64,000 bases of DNA from Blumeriella jaapii (taxonomy: Eukaryota; Ascomycota; Leotiomycetes; Helotiales; Drepanopezizaceae): NCBI GenBank assembly GCA_009599575.1, contig VWND01000083.1, forward strand, positions 186,001 through 250,000, in the 5' to 3' direction. Within the stretch, counting starts at the first letter, position 1. Each line of letters opens with the position of its first letter. The translations under genes were made by a program, and so were the position numbers. Below, piece by piece: positions 54,847 to 64,000 of the stretch. Under the pieces are notes generated by a model. That model had not been told where the DNA came from, searched no databases, and worked only from the letters and a program-made list of their open reading frames with translations.

Positions 54847-56318
54847 CTATCCAATACTGACCAGAAACTCCTTGGGGCTGCCGTTCACGAACCCGCTCTG
54901 ATCCACCCCGCCACCCCCAGCCGGCACGTCATCGTAGGGAAACGCGTAGCCCCTGCAGTCAATGTTCGCCTGGTGCACCAGCCGCGCATAGTGGTTCGTG
55001 ATCTCTGCTTTGTAGAAGTCGTCCACTTTCTCCTCGTTCGGATGCACCTGCTCGTTCAGTAGCGTGCTTCGGTTGAAAGCTGCCGTGATCCTAGCCGTTA
55101 AGGGGCCGAGAGCGCCCTCGTTGTTGGCGAAGGGCCCGGAGGAACAGGAGAATATGTTTGCAGTGGTTGGTTTGGCGAAGGAGCCGATGCCGGGCTGATC
55201 TGGAATCAGCACTGGTCTTTCACGTCCACAATGATATTCAGCGTGGAGAGATGCCCCCAAGGACCGGGAAGATCAGATTGGATGGGGTTGGCGGGGTTTA
55301 CATACGAAGATGATGGAATCGTTGGAGACGGTGGCCGAGACAGTGCCCCATTGCGCGTGGGTATCAATTTGCAAGGGGGTAGATGTATACTTTTCGTACA
55401 CTTGGTCAATGTAAGGGTCGTAATAAGTTTGGAAGAGGTTACCGCCATTCATGACGATCGCATTGTTGGGGCTTAGGACGCGAAGTGGTTTTCTGTCTGA
55501 CTGTTAGCCTCCATGAAGATTGGAAGAATGCTTCGTTGTACCCGTTGGCCATGTAAACGAGCTTGTGCCAGTCACTACCATCGACGCGATTCTGCGACCG
55601 CAGACCCTCGACGACGCTTTGGAATCCATCTGGCTTCAGGCCCAAGACTTCCTGTGTAGCGCCATCGGCTGGAATTAAAGTCATCGAGATGGACATGCTT
55701 AAAAAGTCCACATAGCTAATGTTTGCGTACAGGCTCCCGTTCACAAACGTGAACTCGCAAAAGTCCCACTCGAGATCAATATTGGGGTCGGTAGGATTCG
55801 AGATGCTGGGCTCGACCAACGCCGGCCCAGGGTTGAGCAGGAAGGTTAGCTCGTTCTCGACCGAAAACCAAATACGTCCGCCCGCTAGCTGAGGGATGGT
55901 GACGGTCGTGATGCTCCCTGGTGCGCCCAATTTGATTGAGCAGTTTTCCTGGAGGGGCTGCAGGATCTCGGCTGGGAAGAGGGGAAGTAGGGTGTTTTCC
56001 CATCTGCTTTGATGAGGCAAGGTGAGTTTTGGCGCTCGAATGCCAGGCCCGTGATGTAGGCGTAAACAGTATCTGATTCGGTTCGGTTCTGGAGCTGAAT
56101 GTCCATGCTGTTTGCAGGCCCCATCGCGGGTTCCGCCGCTTGCGGTGGTTCGGCTGCTGGATTGGGCTGTGATGCGAGGGACGATGTCCACCCTGGGACG
56201 GGCGCTGGCGTCTTCGAGTGGACCGAATTGCGAATCCTCTGGGACGTATCAGTCATGCTTTGGCGGGTCTGGTCAGGAGAATGGACTGTATGTACTGTAG
56301 TACCTGAAAGAACGGCAT
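54847..56318 (-). CDS. GH64 family beta-1,3-glucanase, no signal peptide
   Basis: Exons on the minus strand are 56318-56304, 56238-55542, 55492-55302 and 55199-54847. They total 1256 nt and need one more base for a multiple of three (418 residues). The first exon is only MPFFQ. The glycoside hydrolase family 64 (thaumatin-like) blocks are clear: DTVYAYITGLA, CLIKADGKTPYFPS, CSIKLGAPGSITTVTIPQLA, GGRIWFSVENELTFLLNPGP, DFCEFTFVNGSLYANISYVD, SFAKPTTANIFSCSSGPF and NIDCRGYAFPYDDV. The family cleaves laminarin-type beta-1,3-glucan of cell walls. The N-terminus has a Pro/Ala-rich linker but no hydrophobic signal, so an intracellular location or non-classical secretion is possible. The missing base is at a C run in the 55973-55984 interval; the corrected reading PYFPSSPAEILQPL fits the family. 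Confidence 0.85.
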
Positions 56319-56735
56319 CTTGGCGGCCGTTAAGGTTTCGGGATCTGAGCAGCACGGTGGTGATCTCCCCGGAGAAATGATGAAGAGACCGCGAGACAGA
56401 ATCGGCGGGGTGTCACGAAGATGGTTTGTTGACTCTGGCTTACCGAACGGTAGACGACCACGACCACGACCACGACCGTCACGTCACGTGTCCGTGGGGT
56501 GTGTCGAGTCCCGTGCGCCGTGCCCCGATCTCTCCCTGTCACGTGTAGCTGTCACGTGCCGGCCGCCAAAATACAGGAGCCCGCAACCTCGTCGGCGCAC
56601 TTGCTCGGGCGACCTCGACGAACCAGACGAACCACATCGCATGCAGAGACTGATACCGCGATATCTACGGTGCCCAAGCAACGCAACGCAACCACCACGA
56701 CCTGGGCCGACGCGGCTTGGGAGTCGCCATTCATC

Positions 56736-58973
56736 ATGGTGTACGACTGGGAGAACAAGGAGGAGATGTGCTACCGCATGTACATCGAGGAGAAGAAGTC
56801 GCTGGAGGACATCATGGACTACATGAAGGAGCATCACAAGTTCGCGCCCAGGTATGTGACTTTTGTTACGTTGACCCGAGACCGACGACGGCATGGCGGA
56901 GATGCTGCCGCTGGCTGCAGACGCGCCGTGTTGTGCTGCTTTTTCTGCTCCCTTTTCTCTTCCTTTCTGCTCCCTTTCCTTTCCCTGCATCTCCCTCCCC
57001 AGACATCATCACCAGTCCAGCTCCATCTGCTCGTGGTGCGGGCCAGTCCTCCTCCTCTCTCCTACCGACGTCCTCCCCGAGGGGCCTCCCGACCTCCCGA
57101 CCTCCCGACCTCCCGCTGGTGCTGACTTCTCCCACCTCACAGCAAACGCGCCTTTCAGACGCAGTTCAAGCGCTGGGATTTCCCCTCCAAGCAGCACCCG
57201 GCCCACAAGAATGCGGCGCTGGTGCAGCGCGTCAAGAGCTATGGGACGTCAACACCTCGCAGCGGGACATGCTCAAGACGCTCAATGCCGAGGGCTTTGA
57301 CATCAAGGAGCGCGAGTTGATGCGGGTGCGGGCGAAGAACCGATGGCTGCTGCGCGTGCCGAACGGCATGAAGAGCAAGAAGACCTCCGACCAAGACGTC
57401 CTCAACCAGCTGCAGCAGGCGCTGTACCCCGGCGAGCAGATGGGGGACGTCGACGTCGACGTCGGTGCCGGGGACGAGCAACTGGGGGAGATGTCGATGC
57501 CGCCGGGCGGCGATCCCCGGGCGGAATCCCCCCCGTTGAGCCCGGAGGTGATGCGGAAGAGACAGGAACGCCTCACCAAGCTCCAGGCCGAGTCCGCAGA
57601 ACGATGGGCGGCGAGGAAGAGACGTCGTCGCACTCGGGGCTGGGCCGGCTTGCCGGCGGATCCTCCAGGCCCCCCACGTTTTCCGTCGGAGACGACGATC
57701 GACGAGAGCAAGGCGTATCTCAGCCTCGACAACCGGCTCTACCGGGACATTCGAGCGCGCTTTCAGCGGATCTGCGAGGAAGCCGGCATCATCAAGAAGA
57801 CCATAGCGGGGCCAGAACGGTGGGAAGCGGCTAAGGACCGGTTGATACAGGAAAGCCCGCACCTCCAGGGCGTTTTCTGGGGCAACGAGGACAATCAAGA
57901 CGCAAAGAAGCTGGCATTAGATGTTGTGTGCAGTCACGAAGAGGATGCGAACCCTGGAGCGCCGGATGACCATCGCAGAGGCCAAGAACTCACTGGGTGT
58001 CAACCCAGAGGAGTCGCGGCAACTGCGAAATGCATTCTACCAAACCCTCAAGGCGGATCACTTTACAAGCAAGCTGGAGGCGGGCGAGGAGCACTGGAAA
58101 GAGCTGAAGGCGTCCTGGATCAGCGAATCCCCGCTGCTACAAAACATTCTCGCGCCGGGCGAGGCCGACCCTCAACATGCCGAGAAGATCAAAGCGATGG
58201 AGGTGCTGTGCCGGGATGTGATGAAGCGCCTTCGTGATGACCAGACGAAGCGGGATCCTACGAGAAAGAAGAAGTTCGACTCCAACTTTGTAGCTCCAGC
58301 CCCAGAGCAAGAGCGAGAGCACGAGCCGGCGCTGGACGACTTCGCTCCGGATTTCCAAGCGGGGCCGGACGAGAATCTCATCCAAGCCGCCTCCCTTGGC
58401 CAGGCCCAGAGTAGTCGAATGCAGAACGTCCCTCCACCGCAACGCACGCAGCCTCGCGGGTCGTTGGGTCACCAAGCGCAAGCACCCCATTCGCACGTGA
58501 AGTTCGATCACAACGACTTGCAAATCGACCCCTCTCTCCTCCTCGCCGCCGCTAATGAACCCTCGTTGATGAATCGAGGCTTGCAGAATCAATATGCCGA
58601 ACCGCAATACATGGACCAGCAATACGCGGTTCAGGCCGCCCATGCCTCCTTTCAACCGGCGCCGTCATCCTGGGCCGTGTTCATCCGTCTGCATCCCAGC
58701 TCGGACGTCGCGTCTCAAACTCGACTCTGGGTCGAGACGATGACCTCCAACTCGGTCGAGGAGCTGCGCCACTTGGTCAACGTCAAGTTTCCGGGTGCTG
58801 TGGCTGTCCGCATCGAAGGGATCATCAAGCCGCCCCACGGCAGCGAGATGACGCTGCCTATCGATGCCGACGATGAGCTCGAGGCGTACTTTGCTGCCAT
58901 TGGGGGTGTGAAGCCGACTTTCTCCGTCCTGGTCTCTGCGTGGAAGTCCCCGGGGCAGATTGCGGGTTTGTAG
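56736..58973 (+). CDS. Clr5-domain protein (putative DNA-binding regulator), two frame breaks
   Basis: Exon one is 56736-56851 and encodes MVYDWENKEEMCYRMYIEEK, the start of a Clr5 domain; after a 291-nt intron exon two begins at 57143 with KRAFQTQFKRWDFPSKQHPA. The domain continues AALVQRVK then LWDVNTSQRDMLKTLNAEGF and RVRAKNRWLLR. Between RVK and LWD the frame changes (near 57236), consistent with one lost base. It changes again near 57936, between LALDVVC and VTKRMRTLERR, where one extra or two missing bases would be needed. The rest reads to the stop at 58973. The middle and C-terminal parts contain NSLGVNPEESRQLRNAFYQT and a beta-rich final domain ending GQIAGL. Clr5-domain proteins are presumed DNA-binding; targets are unknown. 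About 648 residues if both breaks are corrected. Confidence 0.75.
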
Positions 58974-59645
58974 GCCGGTCTGGACCTGGTCTGGTGTTGG
59001 GGAGTTTCAGGGTGACATTGCTGTTCGCCGCGGCTGTTGCCAGGATCGCGACGTGTTGACATTAGATGCGTACGGTCTCGCAAGAGACATTTCTGAATTT
59101 ACGGCCGATTCTCCCGAGTTATCAAGCCTGCACGGCGAGACCACCACCACCACCCCCTTGGGTCTCGCCCTGTGACGCTGTCGCGGATCTTGAGCTCGGG
59201 GGAACCAGCAACCCGTATGTAATGTACAGTACACCACCTACTGTAGTATCGTTCTCCCTAGCCAACGTTGGTGTGGCAGCAAGATCCGCTATTGCCAATC
59301 ACCTCTATTGAATTCATCCCCCAAATCTGCACCTGCAGTACGAGTGGACCGAATATGATTTGTGTCAACATGAGATTTATATCGTGCCCTGATGGCCTGA
59401 GGCCGCAGCTGTCATGCCGTGCAGTGCAGATGTAGGCTGTGGTGCAGGATAAAGGATAAAGCCGGCTTTCAAGGTTCCAACATTTTCGACACAGCTCCCG
59501 TCTAAATATTGCTCGAGCGGCCTCTCTCCACCATCACCTTCCCACACCACCTCCTCCGCTTGCTGTACAAGAACAACATCAACAACAGAACCACATGTGA
59601 ATCTCTTCACCTCTTCGCTCACGTTGACAGTTGGGGTCTCCCACC
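58974..59645. other. Intergenic between the Clr5 gene and DLD1
   Basis: A short spacer with GTACAGTAC near 59223. No gene is seen. Confidence 0.5.
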
Positions 59646-61662
59646 ATGGCGTTCCGCGCTCCCTCGAGAGCGCTGCGAAGAGTGAGCTGCCGACCCGCAC
59701 ACGCTCAACCTCCTTGTCTCCGAGTCGCAGGCCGCCGATGGGAATCCACCATCAGGCCGTCGCCCGAGAAGCTCGCAGAAGGGAACCTCCAGGGCCGCGC
59801 GTCGTTCAAGGGACAGCTCTATGAAAGTGCGGCTGCGCGATTGGAGCGCGAGAGGGTGGAACAGGCGCGCTTTCAGCAACAGAGAAACGAGGGCGCGGGA
59901 GGGAGGAACTCGGCCCTGACTTTTGGTGCAGATCCGTTCTCCTCCGTGAACATGCTTTCGCGGGCACTGGTGTGCAGCTTGCTAACCCCTAGCAGTCATC
60001 ATCGCAACGGCGCTGGGCGGCTACTATCTCGGCACCCTCAGCTCCCCCACCCCGTCCTACGCCTCGACGCTCCCGCTCTCGCAGACCAAAGCCCCTAAGC
60101 ACGATGTCTCCGGCTCGAACCTGGAAGCAGCATGGGCCGACTTTACCGCCATCGTCGGCAAGGACCACGTTTCGACCCTCGCCGAAGATATCGAGCAACA
60201 CGCCGGGTCCGACTACAGTTCCCACTCCCGCGCCGACAGCGAACGCGCGTTCATGATTGTATACCCGGCCACCACGGAGGAAGTCAGCGAGATCATGAAG
60301 GTGTGCCACAAGAGACGCATACCCGTGACTGGGTACTCGGGAGGAACCAGTCTGGAAGGACATTTTGCCCCAACGCGAGGGGGCATTTGCGTGGATTTCG
60401 GACGAATGGATAAGGTACTTCAGCTACACAAGGAGGATATGGACGTCGTGGTGCAGCCAGCGGTGGGGTGGGAGGCCCTCAATGAGGAGCTCGCCGCCAG
60501 CAACCTTTTCTTTCCCCCGGATCCCGGCCCCGGTGCTATGATCGGAGGAATGGTGGGGACGGGATGCAGCGGTACGAATGCGTATCGGTATGGAACGATG
60601 CGAGAGTGGGTTTTGAGTCTCACGGTTGTCCTTGCGGACGGCACGATCATCAAGACAAGACAGCGGCCGCGGAAGAGCAGTGCGGGGTATGATTTGACCA
60701 GAATGTTATCGGAAGCGAAGGCACCCTTGGGCTCGTCACGGAGGCCGTATTGAAGCTTACCACGAAACCGCACACGACCTCCGTGGCCGTGTGTAGTTTC
60801 GAGAGCGTGAGGCAAGCGGCCGATTGCGTGGGCCAGGTCGTCAAAGAAGGGGTCCCGATTGCTGCGATTGAGATCTTGGACGATGTGCAGATGAAGTGCG
60901 TCAATGCTTCCCAGACGACGGATCGCACATGGACGGAGGCCCCCACGCTCTTCTTCAAGTTCGCGGGAACCCCGTCGGGCGTGAAAGAGCAAATCGGGAT
61001 CGTTCAGCGGCTCGCTCGGAGCAGCGGAAGCAAAACATTCGAGTTTGCCAAGACGGCTGCGGAGCAGACTGATCTCTGGGCGCGCGCAAGGCCGCGCTGT
61101 GGAGCGTGATGGCGATGCGGGAAGCGGCCACGGATCGAGTGTGGACGGGTGATGTGGCCGTCCCGATCAGTCGCTTGCCGGATATCATCGAGGAGACGAA
61201 GGCCGACATCACGCAGAGTGGCTTGTTTGCGGCGATTGTGGGCCATGTTGGGGATGGGAACTTTCACGGTCAGTGTCTCTCTGACGCGCCTTCTTTCCTC
61301 CGCCCCGGCATTTGACGGACCTGATGCTAACTGTGCGATAGCCATCTTGCTATACAACGACTCGCAGCGCACCAAGGCCGAAGCTGTCGTTCACCGCATG
61401 GTGAAGCGCGCTGTGGATATGGAGGGCACGGTCACGGGTGAACATGGTGTTGGCTTGGTCAAGCGAGATTATCTGGATCATGAGCTTGGAGTGACGACGG
61501 TGGATGCGATGAGAAAGGTACGATTCCACTTTTCGCGATGGTGCTGGCGCCTTGCCCTAACGATGACAGCTGAAACTGGCCTTTGACCCGCTGTGCTTGT
61601 TGAACTGCGACAAGGTCGTGAGGGTCCAGAAGCCGAAAGCGGGAGAAGTGGGCGCGTGGTAG
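59646..61662 (+). CDS. DLD1: D-lactate dehydrogenase (cytochrome), mitochondrial
   Basis: Exons 59646-59925, 59993-61268, 61342-61517 and 61570-61662 sum to 1825 nt; two missing bases bring it to 609 codons. The N-terminus MAFRAPSRALRRVSCRPAHA is an Arg/Ser-rich mitochondrial presequence, followed by one membrane anchor (AVIIATALGGYYLG). The FAD domain has IPVTGYSGGTSLEGHFAPTR and VGTGCSGTNAYRYGTMREWV. The C-terminal domain has VGHVGDGNFH and TGEHGVGLVKRDYL, the conserved metal/substrate histidines. The enzyme oxidises D-lactate and passes electrons to cytochrome c at the inner membrane. One base is missing at 60702-60703 (LTR must run into NVIGSEGTLGLVTEA) and another near 61085 (LWA into ARKAALWSVMAM). 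The remaining sequence is fully conserved, so I treat both as sequence errors. Confidence 0.9.
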
Positions 61663-62018
61663 ATGGATGGATTGCATAGCCCGACCGATGGATCCTGAGC
61701 GTTGATACCCCCTTTCTGCGTGCCCGTCGCCCGTCTTGCCTCGTTTCCCCTTCCCCGTGTTCTCCCTGCTCGCGATTTCTGGCCTCGGGGCACTCTTCGG
61801 CTTTCTCTTGTACCGTCCTGCCTGTATCCGAGGCGACGCAGAGGGAGAGCGGCCGCACATCTCCTCCACGAGGCGGTTTGGATACATAGCCTTTGTTCGG
61901 ATCTCGCGTCAGATGACAGACGTTACGTTACGTGAGGCAGCTTCGCTCCTTTGCTCGTTTCATCGCTGGATTTTCTCTGTGTATCTACAGTGACGAGAAA
62001 GAAAAAAGAAACTATCCT

Positions 62019-62640
62019 GTGGGTTTGCAATTGCTGATTTCGAGATGGCTTTGTTGGGATCTCGCGTAGAATGTACACTACATACGTATCCGGATCTCGC
62101 GTAAGATGATTTGTTATACAGTACGTTAAAAAGCGTCGCTTTTTTGATTGTTTGACTGTTGGAATTTTGGGTTTGAAATGATGAGAATGAAAGAGACTGG
62201 ATTTACTGTGGGTTTGTAATTGCTGATTTTGAAATGGCTTTTGTTTGGATCTCGCGTAGAATGTACAGTACATACGTATCCGGATCTCGCGTAAGATGAT
62301 TTGTTATACAATATGTTAAAAGCTTCGCTTTTTTTGATTGTTTGACTGTTGGAATTTTGGGTTTGAAATTATGAGAATGAAAGAGACTGGATTTACTGTG
62401 GGTTTGTAATTGCTGATTTGGAAATGGCTTTTGTTTGGGATCTCGCGTAGAATGTACATACGAATCCGGAATTCGCGTAAAATAATTTGTTATACAGCAC
62501 GTTAAAAAGCTTCGCTTTTTTGAATATTTAACCGTTGGATCTTTGGGTTTGAAATGATGAGAAAGAAAGAGACTGGATTTACTGTGGGTTTGTAATTGCT
62601 GATTTAGAAATGGCTTTGTTTGGATATCGCGTAAAATAAC
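62019..62640. repeat. Tandem repeat, unit about 189 bp, 3.3 copies
   Basis: The phrase GTGGGTTTG(T/C)AATTGCTGATT starts at 62019, 62208, 62398 and 62584, giving periods of 189, 190 and 186. Each unit also contains GGATCTCGCGTA, AATGTACA, a TTGTTATACA segment, CGCTTTTTTG and GTTTGAAATGATGAGAA. Copies differ by a few substitutions and small indels. The unit is AT-rich compared with its surroundings and is not coding. Confidence 0.9.
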
Positions 62641-63070
62641 GTGAATCATCCTCGCTTCCTGCCTGCTCGTCCAAGATCAACATGTACAGTTCTGTACATA
62701 CTGTACGTCAAACTCAGAACTGCCAGCCAAGACGAGCAAAAGCTTGGATGGCGGTGACGCCCCGCACTCGGAGGTCTTATCGTCGACTATCGTCGCTTAT
62801 CGCGGCTTATCGTACCGGTGGCGAATCAGCACACGCTCGGCCCCTTCCAGACCCACATTTCTCGCTCCCTGCCCCGCGGATAAGAAAAGGCCGATGGCCC
62901 GGCTTTTCGGTCATCGTGCCTGCTCTGCTCTAGTGCCTGCCCTTCGTCACGTTCTTGCTTTGCCCCCTGCTGGCGTCTTTCCCTTTCTCCGACTTGCACG
63001 AACCCACTCGACACAACAGCAGCATCAACAGCCGCCATCCACATCACAGCCATATTATCACCACTTGACC

Positions 63071-63285
63071 GCTTCACTACCTCACTACTTCATCACTTGA
63101 CCACTTCACCACTTCACTACTTCACTACTTCACTACTTCACCACTTCACCACTTCACTACTTCACCACTTCACCACTTCACCACTTCACTACTTCACCAC
63201 TTCACCACTTCAACCACAGCTTCACCACTTCACCACTTCACCACTTCACCACTTCACCACCACCACCACCACCACCACCACCATC
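63071..63285. repeat. Octanucleotide minisatellite TTCACYAC with CAC tail
   Basis: About 25 copies of TTCACCAC or TTCACTAC run in one direction with one interruption near 63209-63220, followed by a CAC triplet run. It lies about 80-300 bases upstream of the exchanger start, in its 5' leader or promoter. Confidence 0.85.
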
Positions 63286-63367
63286 CAGCCTCCAGCCTCC
63301 AGCATTAGCCTCTTCCACCGCCTCTCCCCCGATCAAATCCTCCACGCTGGCGACCGATCCTCCATCG

Positions 63368-64000
63368 ATGAAGAAAAGTGCTTCGGATCCCTCCTCGAAA
63401 CAGCGCATTCGCTCTTGGGCTCGATTCAAAGCGCATGGCACCTCTCCACTCGCCCCCGACACGAGCCAACCGACGCTTCCCATAAGCCATTCATCCTCCT
63501 CGACCGCGAATCAAACCCCTTCCGGCCATCAAGATGACACCACCAACCTACCTCCCTTCCCCGCCGACGACCTCGATGGCCTCGGGCGCCACTCCTCGAA
63601 ACCCACCACCGGCAGCAAGACCGCAGACAATACCTCGTCCCTCAGCCCGCCACTCGCGTCATCTCCGGAAGCTGATGCCGAGGGGCCTGTCGTAGATCGT
63701 GAGGAGGAAAAGCCCGCCAAAAAGAACGTCGCGAAGCGATTCGGGCTTACTGCCAAATCCATCATCTTATCCAGCTACATCAATCTTCTGCTGGTCTTCG
63801 TCCCCATCGGGATTGCCGCGAAGGCGGCAAAGCTCAGTCCGGGCATCGTCTTTGCCATGAACGCCGTTGCCATCGTTCCCCTAGCTGGTCTACTCAGTCA
63901 CGCGACCGAGAGCGTGGCCAAGAGAATGGGGGATACCATCGGCGCACTCATGAATGTGACGTTTGGCAATGCGGTGGAGCTCATTATTTTGTCAGTTCCC
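63368..64000 (+). CDS. Vacuolar-type Ca2+/H+ exchanger (CAX), 3' partial
   Basis: A frame open from the ATG at 63368 to the window end gives the first 211 residues. The N-terminus is a hydrophilic Ser/Pro/Thr-rich cytosolic region of about 130 residues, typical of fungal CAX proteins. The first membrane segments follow: SYINLLLVFVPIGIAAKAAK, GIVFAMNAVAIVPLAGLLSH, then ATESVAKRMGDTIGALMNVT and FGNAVELIIL, which is the conserved GNAxE cation-selecting motif of the first alpha-repeat. CAX exchangers load Ca2+ into the vacuole against protons. The sequence is cut by the window, so the rest is not seen. The upstream leader carries the minisatellite. Confidence 0.85.
   Translation, partial: MKKSASDPSSKQRIRSWARFKAHGTSPLAPDTSQPTLPISHSSSSTANQTPSGHQDDTTNLPPFPADDLDGLGRHSSKPTTGSKTADNTSSLSPPLASSPEADAEGPVVDREEEKPAKKNVAKRFGLTAKSIILSSYINLLLVFVPIGIAAKAAKLSPGIVFAMNAVAIVPLAGLLSHATESVAKRMGDTIGALMNVTFGNAVELIILSVP

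Larger units (their letters stand above)
61663..63367. other. Intergenic with two tandem repeat arrays
   Basis: This spacer contains the ~189-bp tandem repeat (62019-62640) and the 8-bp minisatellite (63071-63285). Apart from repeats no gene is supported; the frames over the arrays are repetitive. Confidence 0.6.

Noticed and set aside
63097..63537. Plus-strand frame with HYFTTSPL repeats
   Set aside because: It translates the octanucleotide array and runs out of frame with the exchanger.
1..64000. CRISPR array, insertion sequence or intact retrotransposon
   Set aside because: No spaced direct repeats, transposase, reverse transcriptase or long terminal repeats were seen; the HHCC motif at 45.4 kb belongs to the SPT10-like protein.

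Overview
The window is nuclear DNA of a filamentous ascomycete (Pezizomycotina). It has dense short genes with many 45-100 nt GT-AG introns, and fungus-restricted families: Clr5-domain protein, fungal rhodopsin-like membrane protein, GH64 glucanase, OTT_1508-like deaminase, HET-type relic, and a cytochrome b5-acyl-CoA dehydrogenase fusion. Intergenic DNA is rich in homopolymer G/C, CT and TACC tracts and in a TACTGTACAGTA-like word. I cannot fix the class or species from sequence alone.

Layout. 0-8 kb: 3' part of an unknown protein (+), a PPPDE-like protein (-), a HET-like relic (+), a berberine-bridge-enzyme-like oxidase (+). 8-17.6 kb: POL2, the DNA polymerase epsilon catalytic subunit (-), divergent from COX20 (+) across a promoter that holds a cluster of MluI-box (MCB)-like sites, then a conserved nuclear-looking protein (-). 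19-24 kb: a GST-like protein (+) and a secreted carboxylesterase (-). 26.5-30.9 kb: a small membrane protein (+), a P450 (-) and a frame-broken family-2 peroxidase (+). 32-40 kb: cyt b5-acyl-CoA dehydrogenase (-), OTT_1508-like deaminase (+), CCT7 (+). 42-49 kb: a small cysteine-rich secreted protein (+), SPT10-like acetyltransferase with an integrase-type HHCC finger (-), a rhodopsin-like membrane protein (+). 49-54.8 kb: gene-poor, with relics of a fungal kinase and a fungal transcription factor. 54.8-64 kb: GH64 glucanase (-), Clr5-domain protein (+), DLD1 (+), a ~189-bp tandem repeat, an 8-bp minisatellite, and the start of a CAX-type Ca2+/H+ exchanger (+, cut by the window end).

The genes do not form one pathway. 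This is an ordinary housekeeping segment (replication, respiration, chaperonin, histone-gene regulation) interleaved with accessory genes.

The strongest unexpected signal concerns the sequence itself. At least ten otherwise well-conserved genes, including essential POL2, are broken by one-base frame changes, mostly single-base losses and often at short G/C runs. In GH64, SPT10, DLD1, the OTT_1508 gene and the first gene, adding the missing base(s) makes the spliced length an exact multiple of three. Uncorrected assembly indels explain this better than mass pseudogenisation. The kinase and transcription-factor relics have stops and missing blocks and look truly decayed. I found no convincing new multi-gene system. 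The most biologically novel candidates are the OTT_1508-like deaminase and the cysteine-rich secreted protein.
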